Positions 56,425-63,628 of a stretch of DNA of 63,628 nt are shown piece by piece. A program made the translations under genes and the position numbers. Origin of the DNA: Pseudoflavonifractor sp. MSJ-30 (GTDB lineage: Bacteria > Bacillota > Clostridia > Oscillospirales > Oscillospiraceae); the NCBI RefSeq assembly GCF_018918045.1, contig NZ_JAHLPU010000071.1:1-63628 (forward strand), given 5' to 3'. The notes beneath the pieces were generated by a model that had not been told where the DNA came from, searched no databases, and saw only the letters and a list, made by a program, of their open reading frames with translations. Numbering within the stretch: the stretch's first letter is position 1; the number at the start of each line of letters is the position of its first letter.

Positions 56425-58368
56425 ATGCTGGATTTTGTTCGTGTGGCCTGCGCGGTGCCGCCGGTAACCGTGGGGGACCCGCTGAAAAACGCCCGGGATC
56501 ATTGCGCCATTCTGGAAGAGGCAGACGCCAGGAATGTGGATGTGCTGGTATTTCCGGAGCTGAGCCTGACGGGATATACATGCCAGGATCTTTTCTTTCA
56601 GGATACGCTTGCCGAAACCTCGCTGGAGGGGCTGGGCACGGTTCTGCGCTGTTCGGAAGCGCACCCCAATGTGACGGTCCTTCTCGGCTTGCCTGTCCGG
56701 CAGGGCGCGCGGATGTTCAACTGCGCCGCTGTTCTTTCCGGCGGAAAGCTCCACGGCCTGGTGCCCAAGACCTATATTCCCAATTACAACGAGTTCTACG
56801 AAAAGCGCTGGTTTTCCTCCGCAAATGATCTGCGCTGCGACAGCGTGACGCTGCCCATTCCCGGCTGTGAACCGTTGAATGCTCCCATCGTCCAGAAAGC
56901 GCTGTTTATTCTGGGAGACGAAACCAAACTGGGTGTGGAAGTCTGTGAAGACCTCTGGACGCCGGTTCCGCCATCCTCCCTTCTGGCGCTCAGCGGTGCG
57001 GAGCTGATCCTGAATCTCTCTGCCTCCAATGAGACCATCGGCAAACGGGCCTACCGCCGGGAGCTGGTGAAGCACCAGTCTGCCGCCGCCACCTGCGTCT
57101 ATGCCTATGCCTCCGCCGGAGCGGGGGAGAGCACGCAGGACCTGATTTTCTCCGGCCAGTGCCTGATTGCCCAGAACGGCACTCTTCTGGGGGAGACAGA
57201 GGCTCCTATTGTCTCCCAGACCCTGCTGATCCGGGACTGCGACCTGGGCCAGATTCGGGCGGACCGCCGGAAAGACAAGAGCTTCGGCGACAATGCCGCG
57301 GCCCTTGCTTCCATGTTGGCTGATAGAGAGATCATGCTCGGCGGGATACCCCGTTCCGATGGCAGCCTGTTCCCGGTGAATAAGCTGCCCTTTGTGCCCC
57401 CCTCCCAGACGGACCGGGTTGAACGCTGCATGGAGATTTTCCGGATGCAGGTAGCGGGCCTGAAGCACCGCCTGGAGATTATTGGTTCCAAGGCTGTTGT
57501 GGGTATTTCCGGTGGCCTGGATTCGACCCTGGCCCTCCTTGTGGCGGTGGAAGCCATGCGGGAGTTGGGGCGGCCTGCCTCGGATGTTTGCGGCGTTACC
57601 ATGCCCTGCTACGGCACCTCGGATCGGACTTACCGGAATTCCCTGACCCTTATGGAACGGCTTGGTATTTCCGTCAAGGAAGTAAATATCCGGGATGCGG
57701 TTGACCTCCATTTCCGGGACATTGGCCACGACAAGACGGTTTTGAACGGCACTTATGAAAATGCCCAGGCCCGGGAGCGCACCCAGATCCTGATGGACTA
57801 TGCCAGCGTGGTAGGCGGCATTGTCATCGGCACGGGGGACCTCAGTGAACTGGCCCTGGGGTGGTGTACCTACAACGGCGACCACATGAGCATGTACGGC
57901 GTCAATGCCTCCATTCCCAAGACCCTGATCCGCTGGATGATTGCCGCCATTGCCGAGAACCCGGATTTTCTGAATGCGAAGGCCGTTCTGGAGGACATTC
58001 TGGACACCCCGATTTCCCCGGAGCTGCTGCCCCCGGATGCCGCCGGAAAAATCAGCCAGTATACGGAAGATCTGGTAGGTCCCTACGCTCTCCACGACTT
58101 TTTCCTTTACTATATGCTTCGCTTCGGCTTCACCCCCACGAAGATATACACCCTGGCTTGCCGGGCATTCCGGGAGGATTTCCCGCCGGAGACCATCAAA
58201 AAATGGATAAAGGCCTTTTATCGCCGCTTCTTCACCCAGCAGTTCAAGCGCAGCTGTCTGCCGGACGGCGTCAAGGTCGGCTCTGTCTGCCTCAGCCCCC
58301 GGGGCGACTGGCGCATGCCCAGCGACGCCAGCGGAAAAGTCTGGCTGGAAGAGTTGGAGAGACTATAA
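56425..58368 (+). CDS. nadE: Glutamine-dependent NAD+ synthetase
   Basis: 647 aa from the ATG at 56425 with GGAGGA 6 nt upstream (an ATG at 56404 lies before that site). The N-terminal nitrilase-type glutaminase has its Glu45-Lys115-Cys174 triad intact (FPELSL, PKTYIPNYNEF, VEVCEDLW). The C-terminal synthetase has the PP-loop SGGLDST from Ser362 and GTGDLSELALGWCTYNGDHMSMY near 490. Amidates nicotinic-acid adenine dinucleotide using ammonia channelled from glutamine. Full length. Confidence 0.97.
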   Translation: MLDFVRVACAVPPVTVGDPLKNARDHCAILEEADARNVDVLVFPELSLTGYTCQDLFFQDTLAETSLEGLGTVLRCSEAHPNVTVLLGLPVRQGARMFNCAAVLSGGKLHGLVPKTYIPNYNEFYEKRWFSSANDLRCDSVTLPIPGCEPLNAPIVQKALFILGDETKLGVEVCEDLWTPVPPSSLLALSGAELILNLSASNETIGKRAYRRELVKHQSAAATCVYAYASAGAGESTQDLIFSGQCLIAQNGTLLGETEAPIVSQTLLIRDCDLGQIRADRRKDKSFGDNAAALASMLADREIMLGGIPRSDGSLFPVNKLPFVPPSQTDRVERCMEIFRMQVAGLKHRLEIIGSKAVVGISGGLDSTLALLVAVEAMRELGRPASDVCGVTMPCYGTSDRTYRNSLTLMERLGISVKEVNIRDAVDLHFRDIGHDKTVLNGTYENAQARERTQILMDYASVVGGIVIGTGDLSELALGWCTYNGDHMSMYGVNASIPKTLIRWMIAAIAENPDFLNAKAVLEDILDTPISPELLPPDAAGKISQYTEDLVGPYALHDFFLYYMLRFGFTPTKIYTLACRAFREDFPPETIKKWIKAFYRRFFTQQFKRSCLPDGVKVGSVCLSPRGDWRMPSDASGKVWLEELERL

Positions 58369-58388
58369 TACCCGTTGTATCATGGACA

Positions 58389-58494
58389 TAGGGGACGATG
58401 CCCTTTGTCGTCCCGAAGCCTCGACAATTGCGTTGTACGGAAAGCCGTACCGTTTTGCCGGAGACTTCGGGGCAATGCAGGCATCGCCCCCATG
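58389..58494. repeat. Dispersed palindromic repeat, copy B (GGGGACGATGCC ends)
   Basis: AGGGGACGATGCC at the left and GGCATCGCCCCC at the right, with inner TCGTCCCGAAGCCTC matching inner sequence of copy A at 47942. About 106 bp, non-coding, ending 2 nt from the stop codon of the next gene. Includes a short hairpin TACGG/CCGTA. Confidence 0.68.
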
Positions 58495-58496
58495 TT

Positions 58497-60086
58497 TTAT
58501 TTGTTCAGGAATCCCATCAAGGGCTTCATTTCAAAATCTGCCATGGGCACGAACCCCGCCTGAATATCCTTGGCCTCTGCCTCGGAAATACTTTCCCACT
58601 GGGTACCGTTGTCGGTGCTGTCGTCGATAACAGTAGCCTTTTGCCAGGCTTTGTTTACTGTGTTATAGCAAAGCCGCAGAAATTCATGGAAGGAAGCGTC
58701 CATGTAGTAGTAATAAACACAGTCCCCATACCCATGGATCGTTTCGTCATAGGTCCACCCCAGGACAGGCCCTTCGTATAAGGCGCCAAAATACCGGAAG
58801 CAGACCCGGGGAGCATCCGCATTTGGCGGCGTGAAGACTTTTATGGCCTGCCAGTATTTTCCGGTGTCCCGATATTTCAGCAGTATTTCCTGCTGTCCGT
58901 CATTGTCCAAATCAAAAAGACAGTAGTCCAGCATGTCGCTCCGGGTGTCATTATACGCCTTTTCGCTTCCTGTGTAATCCAGAATGTGCTGCACGTAGTT
59001 TTCCAGACTGTCACCGTATTCGTTGGTGAACCAGTGCCATCCTGTCTCCAGATCCATGGCGGAACCGGCCAGAAAATCAGGCTTTTGCTCCGGGGCAGGA
59101 TAGTCCGTCCGCAAGGCCTCCACCTGTTCAGCCGTGCAAGGCTGAGGATCGGGGTGAAAGTTGAAAACGTCCGCAATGCGTTCCGCCAGTTCCTTTGTCA
59201 TGGGCTTATCCGGAAGGTTGTTTATGTCATAGCCCAAGGAATTCTCGGTGGTAATCTCAATCCAGTCGTTCCCGCTCTGACAGATGATTCTCAGGGCGTT
59301 TTCGTATGTGGCCAGAAGCAAGTCAAAGCCGTCTGCCGTTGTGTAGTGCCATTGCTGCCACTGGTCAAGATTGCCTATGACCGCGTAGTATGGGTAGAAA
59401 TAATCTCCGTTCACATAGGTGTATGCCGCCACCCGGCTTTCCTCTCCCGGGAGGGTATACAGGAATTCCGTGTGGAAGGAGCCCTCAGGAAAAAAGTATC
59501 CGGCCATACGCTCTGTATCTGCGGAAACCAGCGGCTCCATCCGCAAAGCCCGGTAGAACAGTTCCTGCTCCCAGCGGTCAAAGTGCAGGATGGTGCCCAG
59601 CGGCTGCAAATCGTATTTGTCCAGAATCTCCTGAAGCTTGTCCGCCATCTCAAAGGTATAGCAGTTGTAAGTCTCATAGAATTGTGCGGGAATGCCCAGT
59701 TCATTGAAATTATTTGCATCCAGCAGGGTCCCGTCCGGGTCATAACTTTCCTGGAACGCTTTCCATTCCCGCATGGCCAGCTGTTCCGGGCTGCCGTTGT
59801 AGCCCTGGAGGGACAATTCCGTTTTTACCCACTCTGTGGCGGGCACCTCCTCGCCGCCGGGGCCGGACCAGGCGGGCTCGCTGATGGTGACTTCATCCAG
59901 CTTCATATCCTGCAGCTGCAGCATATACACCACGGCACAGCCCACCAGCAGCAAAAGCAGAGAGATGATCGCCGCAACCAGAAGCACCCTTGTCAGGGAG
60001 AGCCTATGCTGCTTTTCCGCGTGGGCCTCCACAATATAGGCATCCCGGATGGAACCCATTGTTTCCAGAATATCCATGGCTTTCAT
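58497..60086 (-). CDS. Membrane protein with large outer domain, paired with a sigma factor (putative anti-sigma)
   Basis: 529 aa. A cytoplasmic N-terminus of about 32 residues, one membrane helix at about 33-55 with a Cys in it (LLLLLVGCAVVYML), and an outer domain of about 470 residues rich in Tyr, Trp and Asp with no enzyme motif I know. FDLDNDGQQEILLKYRD near 395 resembles a Ca-binding loop. The start overlaps the sigma gene's stop (ATGA), the classic sigma/anti-sigma order, but the cytoplasmic part is short and shows no zinc anti-sigma motif. Anti-sigma role is inferred from context. Confidence 0.65.
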   Translation of the reverse strand: MKAMDILETMGSIRDAYIVEAHAEKQHRLSLTRVLLVAAIISLLLLLVGCAVVYMLQLQDMKLDEVTISEPAWSGPGGEEVPATEWVKTELSLQGYNGSPEQLAMREWKAFQESYDPDGTLLDANNFNELGIPAQFYETYNCYTFEMADKLQEILDKYDLQPLGTILHFDRWEQELFYRALRMEPLVSADTERMAGYFFPEGSFHTEFLYTLPGEESRVAAYTYVNGDYFYPYYAVIGNLDQWQQWHYTTADGFDLLLATYENALRIICQSGNDWIEITTENSLGYDINNLPDKPMTKELAERIADVFNFHPDPQPCTAEQVEALRTDYPAPEQKPDFLAGSAMDLETGWHWFTNEYGDSLENYVQHILDYTGSEKAYNDTRSDMLDYCLFDLDNDGQQEILLKYRDTGKYWQAIKVFTPPNADAPRVCFRYFGALYEGPVLGWTYDETIHGYGDCVYYYYMDASFHEFLRLCYNTVNKAWQKATVIDDSTDNGTQWESISEAEAKDIQAGFVPMADFEMKPLMGFLNK

Positions 60087-60640
60087 AGCAAACCCTCCAT
60101 TTCCAGCCTTTTGCGCAGCTTTTGCCGCAGCCTGTGCAGCATGGCCGTGACCTTGCTTTCCGAAATGCCGAACCGGGCGGCAATTTCCGGGATGGATTCC
60201 AGATACCAGTACCGGCAGACGAAAACCTTCCGCTGGATCTCCGGCAGGGAATCCAGAAAGCGGTTCAGGTATCGCAGCAGTTCTTTCCGATCCGCTTCCT
60301 TTTCCGGGTCACTGCCGCCAGCCACACATTCCTCCAGCTCATCCAGACTGAGCGCTACCTGCCCGCCGCCCCGCTTCAGGGCACTGCGGTTTTTCCAACG
60401 GTCCAGGGAGATGTACCTTGTCAGCTTGCCCAGAAAGGCGGAGAGGGCATTGGGCCGCCTGGGCGGCATGGCGTTCCAGGCCGCGAGGTAGGTGTCGTTG
60501 ACGCTTTCCTCGGAATCCTCCCGGCTGGAAAGAATATGGTAGGCAATCTGGTAGCAGTATTTCCCGTATTTCGTGGCGGTCTGCGAAATGGCCGTTTCGG
60601 AACGCTGGAAATACAGTGAAATGATCTCAGCATCATCCAT
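60083..60640 (-). CDS. ECF-type RNA polymerase sigma factor
   Basis: 185 aa from the ATG at 60640 with AAGGAGG upstream. Region 2 at about 20-80 (YGKYCYQIAYHILSSREDSEESVNDTYLAAW), a linker, and region 4 at about 125-180 with the helix-turn-helix (LPEIQRKVFVCRYWYLESIPEIAARFGISESKVTAMLHRLRQKLRKRL). Should direct polymerase to a small regulon. Coupled to the downstream membrane gene. Target promoters unknown. Confidence 0.9.
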   Translation of the reverse strand: MDDAEIISLYFQRSETAISQTATKYGKYCYQIAYHILSSREDSEESVNDTYLAAWNAMPPRRPNALSAFLGKLTRYISLDRWKNRSALKRGGGQVALSLDELEECVAGGSDPEKEADRKELLRYLNRFLDSLPEIQRKVFVCRYWYLESIPEIAARFGISESKVTAMLHRLRQKLRKRLEMEGLL

Positions 60641-60746
60641 ATTTGGGTGCCTCCTTTTCGTTTGTAATGTGCCTTCAAACATCCAGTAGAAAAATTTCCC
60701 CGATCCTTGCGCTTTTTCAAAATTTTTTTACTATATAGTACAACAA

Positions 60747-60773
60747 CACCCGGCCCTTGTCCAGAACCGGGTG
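60747..60773 (-). terminator. Hairpin after dpaB
   Basis: CACCCGG pairs with CCGGGTG, followed on the minus strand by TTGTTGT. Confidence 0.5.
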
Positions 60774-60780
60774 GGCTGCG

Positions 60781-61353
60781 CTATGGATTTCCTGCCAGTA
60801 AAATGGGCTGTATTTGCTGCCCATCCAGCGCGGCCTCCGCGGCGTCGGGGATCAACGAAAAGTCCGCGACCATGGATGTGGGCTTTTTCTCCCAGCTGTC
60901 CTGCCGGAAGGGGACGAAATAGTAGTGTTTTCTGGCCATGAGCTTTCCGATATTCTCCGCCGCCCCGGCCAGAGCGTCGTTGGTGGAGACTGCCAGCAGC
61001 ACCGGTCGGGCGTTGCGCAGATGGCTTTTTGCTGCCATGGTGACGGGGCTGTCAGCAATGGAATGGGCCAGCTTTGCCAGAGTGTTTCCGGTGCATGGCG
61101 CAATGATGAGCAGGTCCAGCAGCTTTTTGGGCCCGATAGGCTCCACTTCTTCCAGTGAGGTCAGGGGCTTTGCGCCGCAGATGTGTTCCGCCCGCGCCAG
61201 AAAATCCCGGGCGCTGCCGAATCGACTGTCCACAGAAGCGGAGGCTTTCGAAAAAATGGGAATCACGGTATGTGTTTTTGTAAGCTGCTCCAGAACCGGA
61301 AAGACCTTGGAATATGTGCAGAATGAACCGCAAAAACAAAACCCGATGTTCAT
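60781..61353 (-). CDS. dpaB: Dipicolinate synthase subunit B
   Basis: 190 aa, flavoprotein (UbiX/PpcDC-like) fold. GFCFCGSFCTYSKVFPVLEQL at the start, DLLIIAPCTGNTLAKLAHSIADSPVTMAAKSHLRN near 80-114 and PVLLAVSTNDALAG near 120 are the dpaB pattern. With DpaA it makes dipicolinic acid in the mother cell for spore heat resistance. Overlaps dpaA by 4 nt. Confidence 0.96.
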   Translation of the reverse strand: MNIGFCFCGSFCTYSKVFPVLEQLTKTHTVIPIFSKASASVDSRFGSARDFLARAEHICGAKPLTSLEEVEPIGPKKLLDLLIIAPCTGNTLAKLAHSIADSPVTMAAKSHLRNARPVLLAVSTNDALAGAAENIGKLMARKHYYFVPFRQDSWEKKPTSMVADFSLIPDAAEAALDGQQIQPILLAGNP

Positions 61354-62084
61354 GGTGTCTCCTCCCACAGTCGTATGATCGTCTCACTGATTAATTTTCC
61401 GGAGCTTTCCGGTGCCAACTTACCGGGCAGTCTTCTGGCCCAGAGCACGTCTTCGCTCTGTATCCCCAGTTGGGAGGCCAAGTCGATCAGCAGACAGTCC
61501 CGGCATTTTGCGGTCATGGCATGGGAAAGAACAGGCGCCGGGACTGTGTTATAAATCTGCCGGAAACAGGGAAGGGATGCCGCCAATTCTTCTTCCGATA
61601 TGGCATCGTAGCCCAGCGTTTTCAGCATGGCTCGGTCGGCGGGGTTCCTGGCGTAGACACAGACCTGGGCATCCAGAACGCGCAGCAGCCGTGCCAGGCA
61701 TTTCCCGATGCGGCCCCAGCCCAAAATGAGCACCGGCATGTCACGATAAGTACGGTTCATCTGCTCTGCCCCGAGGCGCAGAGCGCATCTGGCGGTGATG
61801 TCCGCGTTTTTGGCTGTGTATTCTTCATCCATCAGCAAATCCATCACCCGGAAACGTTCCGGCACCTTCCCGGCAAGGTTTCCGCCGATGATTAGAGCGT
61901 TGTCTGGCAGCGCGGCCCAGATGGTTTCGGGGTTCACGTCCGGCGTCCGGAAGCTGGGAATATCCAGCAGGACTCCCTGAGTGGTATCGTCCGGTGTGTC
62001 GATAATGGAAAAGCCAGATCTTGAAAGCTGTTCACAGGCGTATGCGTGGGCGGCGGAAAGCCCTTTTGCCCAGAGCTTTGGCAT
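61350..62084 (-). CDS. dpaA: Dipicolinate synthase subunit A, compact form
   Basis: 244 aa from the ATG at 62084 with AAAGGAGG 8 nt upstream. The dehydrogenase half is clear: RDMPVLILGWGRIGKCLARLLRVLDAQVCVYARNPADRA near 118-155 (GxGxxG NAD(P) motif) and LIDLASQLG near 200, LPGKLAPESSGKLISETI at the end. About 50 residues shorter than B. subtilis SpoVFA (roughly 297 aa), the loss being at the N-terminal domain. It reduces or cyclises the dihydrodipicolinate with DpaB. Confidence 0.92.
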   Translation of the reverse strand: MPKLWAKGLSAAHAYACEQLSRSGFSIIDTPDDTTQGVLLDIPSFRTPDVNPETIWAALPDNALIIGGNLAGKVPERFRVMDLLMDEEYTAKNADITARCALRLGAEQMNRTYRDMPVLILGWGRIGKCLARLLRVLDAQVCVYARNPADRAMLKTLGYDAISEEELAASLPCFRQIYNTVPAPVLSHAMTAKCRDCLLIDLASQLGIQSEDVLWARRLPGKLAPESSGKLISETIIRLWEETP

Positions 62085-62104
62085 GACCATCCCTCCTTTG
62101 GGCC

Positions 62105-62132
62105 AAAATATGCCGGAAGTGAATAAGTGGTG
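62105..62132 (-). promoter_or_regulatory. Possible sporulation (SigK/SigE-like) promoter of dpaAB
   Basis: On the minus strand CACC (62129-62132), 16 bp, CATATTTT (62105-62112), close to the AC-N16-CATA pattern of SigK. No SigA promoter is visible upstream of dpaA. Overlaps the divergent SigA-type promoter region of the DUF4364 gene. Confidence 0.4.
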
Positions 62133-62133
62133 C

Positions 62134-62161
62134 TTGATTTTTTTCGGGGATTTCGTATAAT
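62134..62161 (+). promoter_or_regulatory. Promoter of the DUF4364 gene
   Basis: TTGATT (62134-62139), 16 bp, TATAAT (62156-62161). Confidence 0.75.
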
Positions 62162-62181
62162 GATACCAAGGGGGGAAGTAT

Positions 62182-62724
62182 ATGCAGAGATTGGGATTTA
62201 TCCACGATATGTTGGATGTAAAGGTACTTGTACTGTTTGTCATGGCCCGGGTGAGCTATCCCATCAACATTCAGCAGATTTATGAACTGTGTTATCAGGA
62301 TGATTGCCTCAGCTATTTTGACATCTGTACTGCCGTTCCGGAGATGGTGGAAAGCGGCCATCTGCGGGAGGTGGAGACCGGAACTTATGAGATCACGGAC
62401 AAGGGCCGCGCGGACGGCTCTCTGACCGAGGATTCTGTTGCCTATACCGTCAAGTGCAAGGCGGAGAATGCCGTAGCAAAATTCAACCGTTCCCAGCGTC
62501 GGTCCAGCTTTGTAAAGACCCAGGTCATTCCAAGGGACAACGGGGATTACTCCGTGGTCATGGCTCTGGATGATGAGGTGGGAAATCTGATGACTCTGGA
62601 GCTGTTGGCTCCGAACCAGCGGCAGGCTGTTCGGCTCAGCAAGCTTTTCGAGCAGAAGGCGGAAAATCTCTACAACCTGACCATGGCTGAGCTGCTTGAC
62701 GAAGAGGGAAAAGAGGGAGAATAA
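62182..62724 (+). CDS. DUF4364 family protein (winged-helix-like)
   Basis: 180 aa. GFIHDMLDVKVLVLFVMARVSYPINIQQIYELCYQDDCLSYFDICTAVPEMVESGHLREVETGTYEITDKGR at residues 4-75 reads as a winged helix with wing; the second half is a beta-rich domain (YSVVMALDDEVGNLMTLELLAPN). The DUF4364 family is restricted to Clostridia-like Firmicutes; a DNA-binding role is inferred. GGGGGGAAG precedes the ATG. Confidence 0.85.
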   Translation: MQRLGFIHDMLDVKVLVLFVMARVSYPINIQQIYELCYQDDCLSYFDICTAVPEMVESGHLREVETGTYEITDKGRADGSLTEDSVAYTVKCKAENAVAKFNRSQRRSSFVKTQVIPRDNGDYSVVMALDDEVGNLMTLELLAPNQRQAVRLSKLFEQKAENLYNLTMAELLDEEGKEGE

Positions 62725-62731
62725 GCACCCC

Positions 62732-62760
62732 TTGCCGAAACTTCCAGATCGTGGTATAGT
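62732..62760 (+). promoter_or_regulatory. Promoter of hpf
   Basis: TTGCCG (62732-62737), 17 bp, TATAGT (62755-62760). Confidence 0.65.
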
Positions 62761-62805
62761 TTAAGTACACCGGAAGACCGGTGGATACGAAAGGAGCTGC
62801 CGATT

Positions 62806-63342
62806 ATGAAGTTTCAGTACAGTGAAAAGAAAGTGAAGCTGCCCGAGAATGTCCACGCTTATGCCGAGAAAAAGGTCATGAAGCTGGCCCGGTATTTCGA
62901 GGATGATGCGGAGGCACTCATCGTATTTTCCGTAGAGAAGAATCAGAATAAGGCAGAGCTGACTGTCCACGGCGCGGGGACTTGGTTCCGTGCCAGCGAG
63001 AGCACCTCTGATATGTTTGCGTCAATTGATGCCTGCGTTGGCACCATTGAGGGCCAGATCCGCAAGAATAAGACGAGACTTGCCCGCCGCCTGCGTCAGG
63101 ATGCCTTTAGCCGAACGGTTGAAGAGACGTCTTTTGTCCCCGAGCAGGAGGAAGAAAGTCTGTCCATTACCAAGATAAAGCATTTTTACATGCAGCCTAT
63201 GGGTAGGGAGGAGGCAGTGCTCCAGATGGAGTTGCTGAATCATGATTTCTTCACCTTCCGGGATACGGACAATGGCGGGTCTTTTGCGGTTGTGTACCGC
63301 AGGGAAGACGGCGGCTATGGCCTGATTGATGACGCCGAATAA
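62806..63342 (+). CDS. hpf: Ribosome hibernation-promoting factor, long form
   Basis: 178 aa; AAAGGAG before the ATG. The N-terminal S30AE/HPF domain (residues 1-95, KFQYSEKKVKLPENVHAYAEKKVMKLARYF, DMFASIDACVGTIEGQIRKNK) sits in the decoding groove, and the C-terminal domain (120-178, ITKIKHFYMQPMGREEAVLQMELLNHDFFTFRDTDNG) makes the 100S dimer. Induced at stationary phase in most species. Own promoter and terminator. Confidence 0.96.
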   Translation: MKFQYSEKKVKLPENVHAYAEKKVMKLARYFEDDAEALIVFSVEKNQNKAELTVHGAGTWFRASESTSDMFASIDACVGTIEGQIRKNKTRLARRLRQDAFSRTVEETSFVPEQEEESLSITKIKHFYMQPMGREEAVLQMELLNHDFFTFRDTDNGGSFAVVYRREDGGYGLIDDAE

Positions 63343-63353
63343 TGGAATAACAG

Positions 63354-63390
63354 AAATCTCCGGGGTCCCAAGGATCCCGGAGATTTTTTC
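63354..63390 (+). terminator. Terminator after hpf
   Basis: AAATCTCCGGG pairs with CCCGGAGATTT; T6 follows. Confidence 0.92.
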
Positions 63391-63408
63391 GTTTTTCGAA
63401 AAAAGTGC

Positions 63409-63437
63409 TTGACAAAATGAGGGAGAAATGGTAGTAT
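63409..63437 (+). promoter_or_regulatory. rRNA-operon promoter P1
   Basis: TTGACA (63409-63414), 17 bp, TAGTAT (63432-63437). Confidence 0.75.
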
Positions 63438-63501
63438 ATTAGAGCTGTTGCGAGACACCCACAAAATATGTCGAAATTTGAAAAAGAATGCAAAAAAGTT
63501 C

Positions 63502-63530
63502 TTGACAAATTGTGCATTATGTGGTAACCT
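63502..63530 (+). promoter_or_regulatory. rRNA-operon promoter P2
   Basis: TTGACA (63502-63507), 17 bp, TAACCT (63525-63530). Lies 93 bp after P1, the tandem order usual before rrn operons. Confidence 0.7.
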
Positions 63531-63628
63531 TTAGAAGCTGTCTTGAGACGGCGGCTGTACCTTGTAAATTGAATAACGTAAAGACAAACTAAAACACCTT
63601 GGACAATTAATGGAATTGTTTAAGCGTA
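63531..63628 (+). other. Leader of a probable rRNA operon
   Basis: Contains CTTGTAAATTGAATAACGTAAAG-type sequence seen in Clostridial pre-16S leaders, here near 63562-63585. The 16S gene would begin beyond the window end; none of its 5' sequence is visible. Confidence 0.55.

Overview
The window reads as chromosome of an endospore-forming Clostridium-class bacterium (Bacillota), most like the Oscillospiraceae of the gut. Sporulation genes (a complete spoIIIA operon and the dipicolinate synthase pair dpaA/dpaB) show a spore former. Strong AGGAGG-type ribosome binding sites, frequent TTG/GTG starts, SigA promoters with 17-bp spacers and many lineage-typical DUF families (DUF1292, DUF3783, DUF3793, DUF4364) fit. 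Coding DNA is moderately GC rich by eye; the first 3.4 kb is AT richer and mobile. Lineage is inference; no 16S gene lies inside the window, although it ends in the promoter and leader of what looks like an rRNA operon.

Layout. 1-3420: an IS110-family element with a well-structured left end that looks like a bridge RNA, then fragments of mobile DNA (two small element-type genes, a truncated uppP/bcrD, a truncated BRO antirepressor) ending at the 3' side of rpsI. 3487-7887: rplM-rpsI, a TtcA-like enzyme, dusB, an M23 peptidase and a MITE-like element with a 4-bp target duplication placed on the trmO stop codon. 7888-11400: zinc uptake operon znuACB plus trmO. 11580-15963: flavodoxin/DUF3793 operon with an unannotated small membrane protein and a DtxR-like operator, a LysR regulator, a cytidylate-kinase-like protein and a MATE exporter. 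15973-20541: rpmG-secE-nusG-rplK-rplA and rplJ-rplL with an L10 leader, not followed by rpoBC. 20600-27075: ruvX, repeats, a split TSUP transporter, a membrane-anchored parvulin foldase, an LtaS-like enzyme, a candidate 6S-like RNA and DUF1292.

27076-34162: PBP1A with an inserted zinc-ribbon-like motif, a SAM methyltransferase, ecfA1-ecfA2-ecfT and truA. 34274-41636: the least ordinary part, a six-gene cluster of ROK-type regulator, TIM-barrel protein, ion-transporter-superfamily permease, stand-alone HyuA-type hydantoinase/oxoprolinase, small HExxH protein and FAD oxidoreductase, with a tandem operator at its promoter. It looks like a catabolic system for an imported, possibly cyclic amide or lactam substrate that I cannot name. 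41854-47925: ClpE-like ATPase, a degenerate PyrF paralogue, a polyferredoxin, an LCP protein. 48125-58368: spoIIIAA-AH, an atypical UppP homologue, an FtsK/SpoIIIE translocase and nadE. 58497-63628: a sigma/anti-sigma-like pair, dpaAB, DUF4364, hpf and tandem rRNA-type promoters.

How the parts fit: translation genes (ribosomal proteins, TtcA, DusB, TrmO, TruA, HPF, the rRNA promoters), envelope genes (M23, PBP1A, LtaS-like, LCP, UppP-like) and sporulation genes (SpoIIIA channel, DNA translocase, dipicolinate) make an ordinary core. The accessory interest lies in the IS110 element with its RNA, the HyuA cluster, the metal-responsive-looking small-protein operon and several dispersed palindromic repeats.
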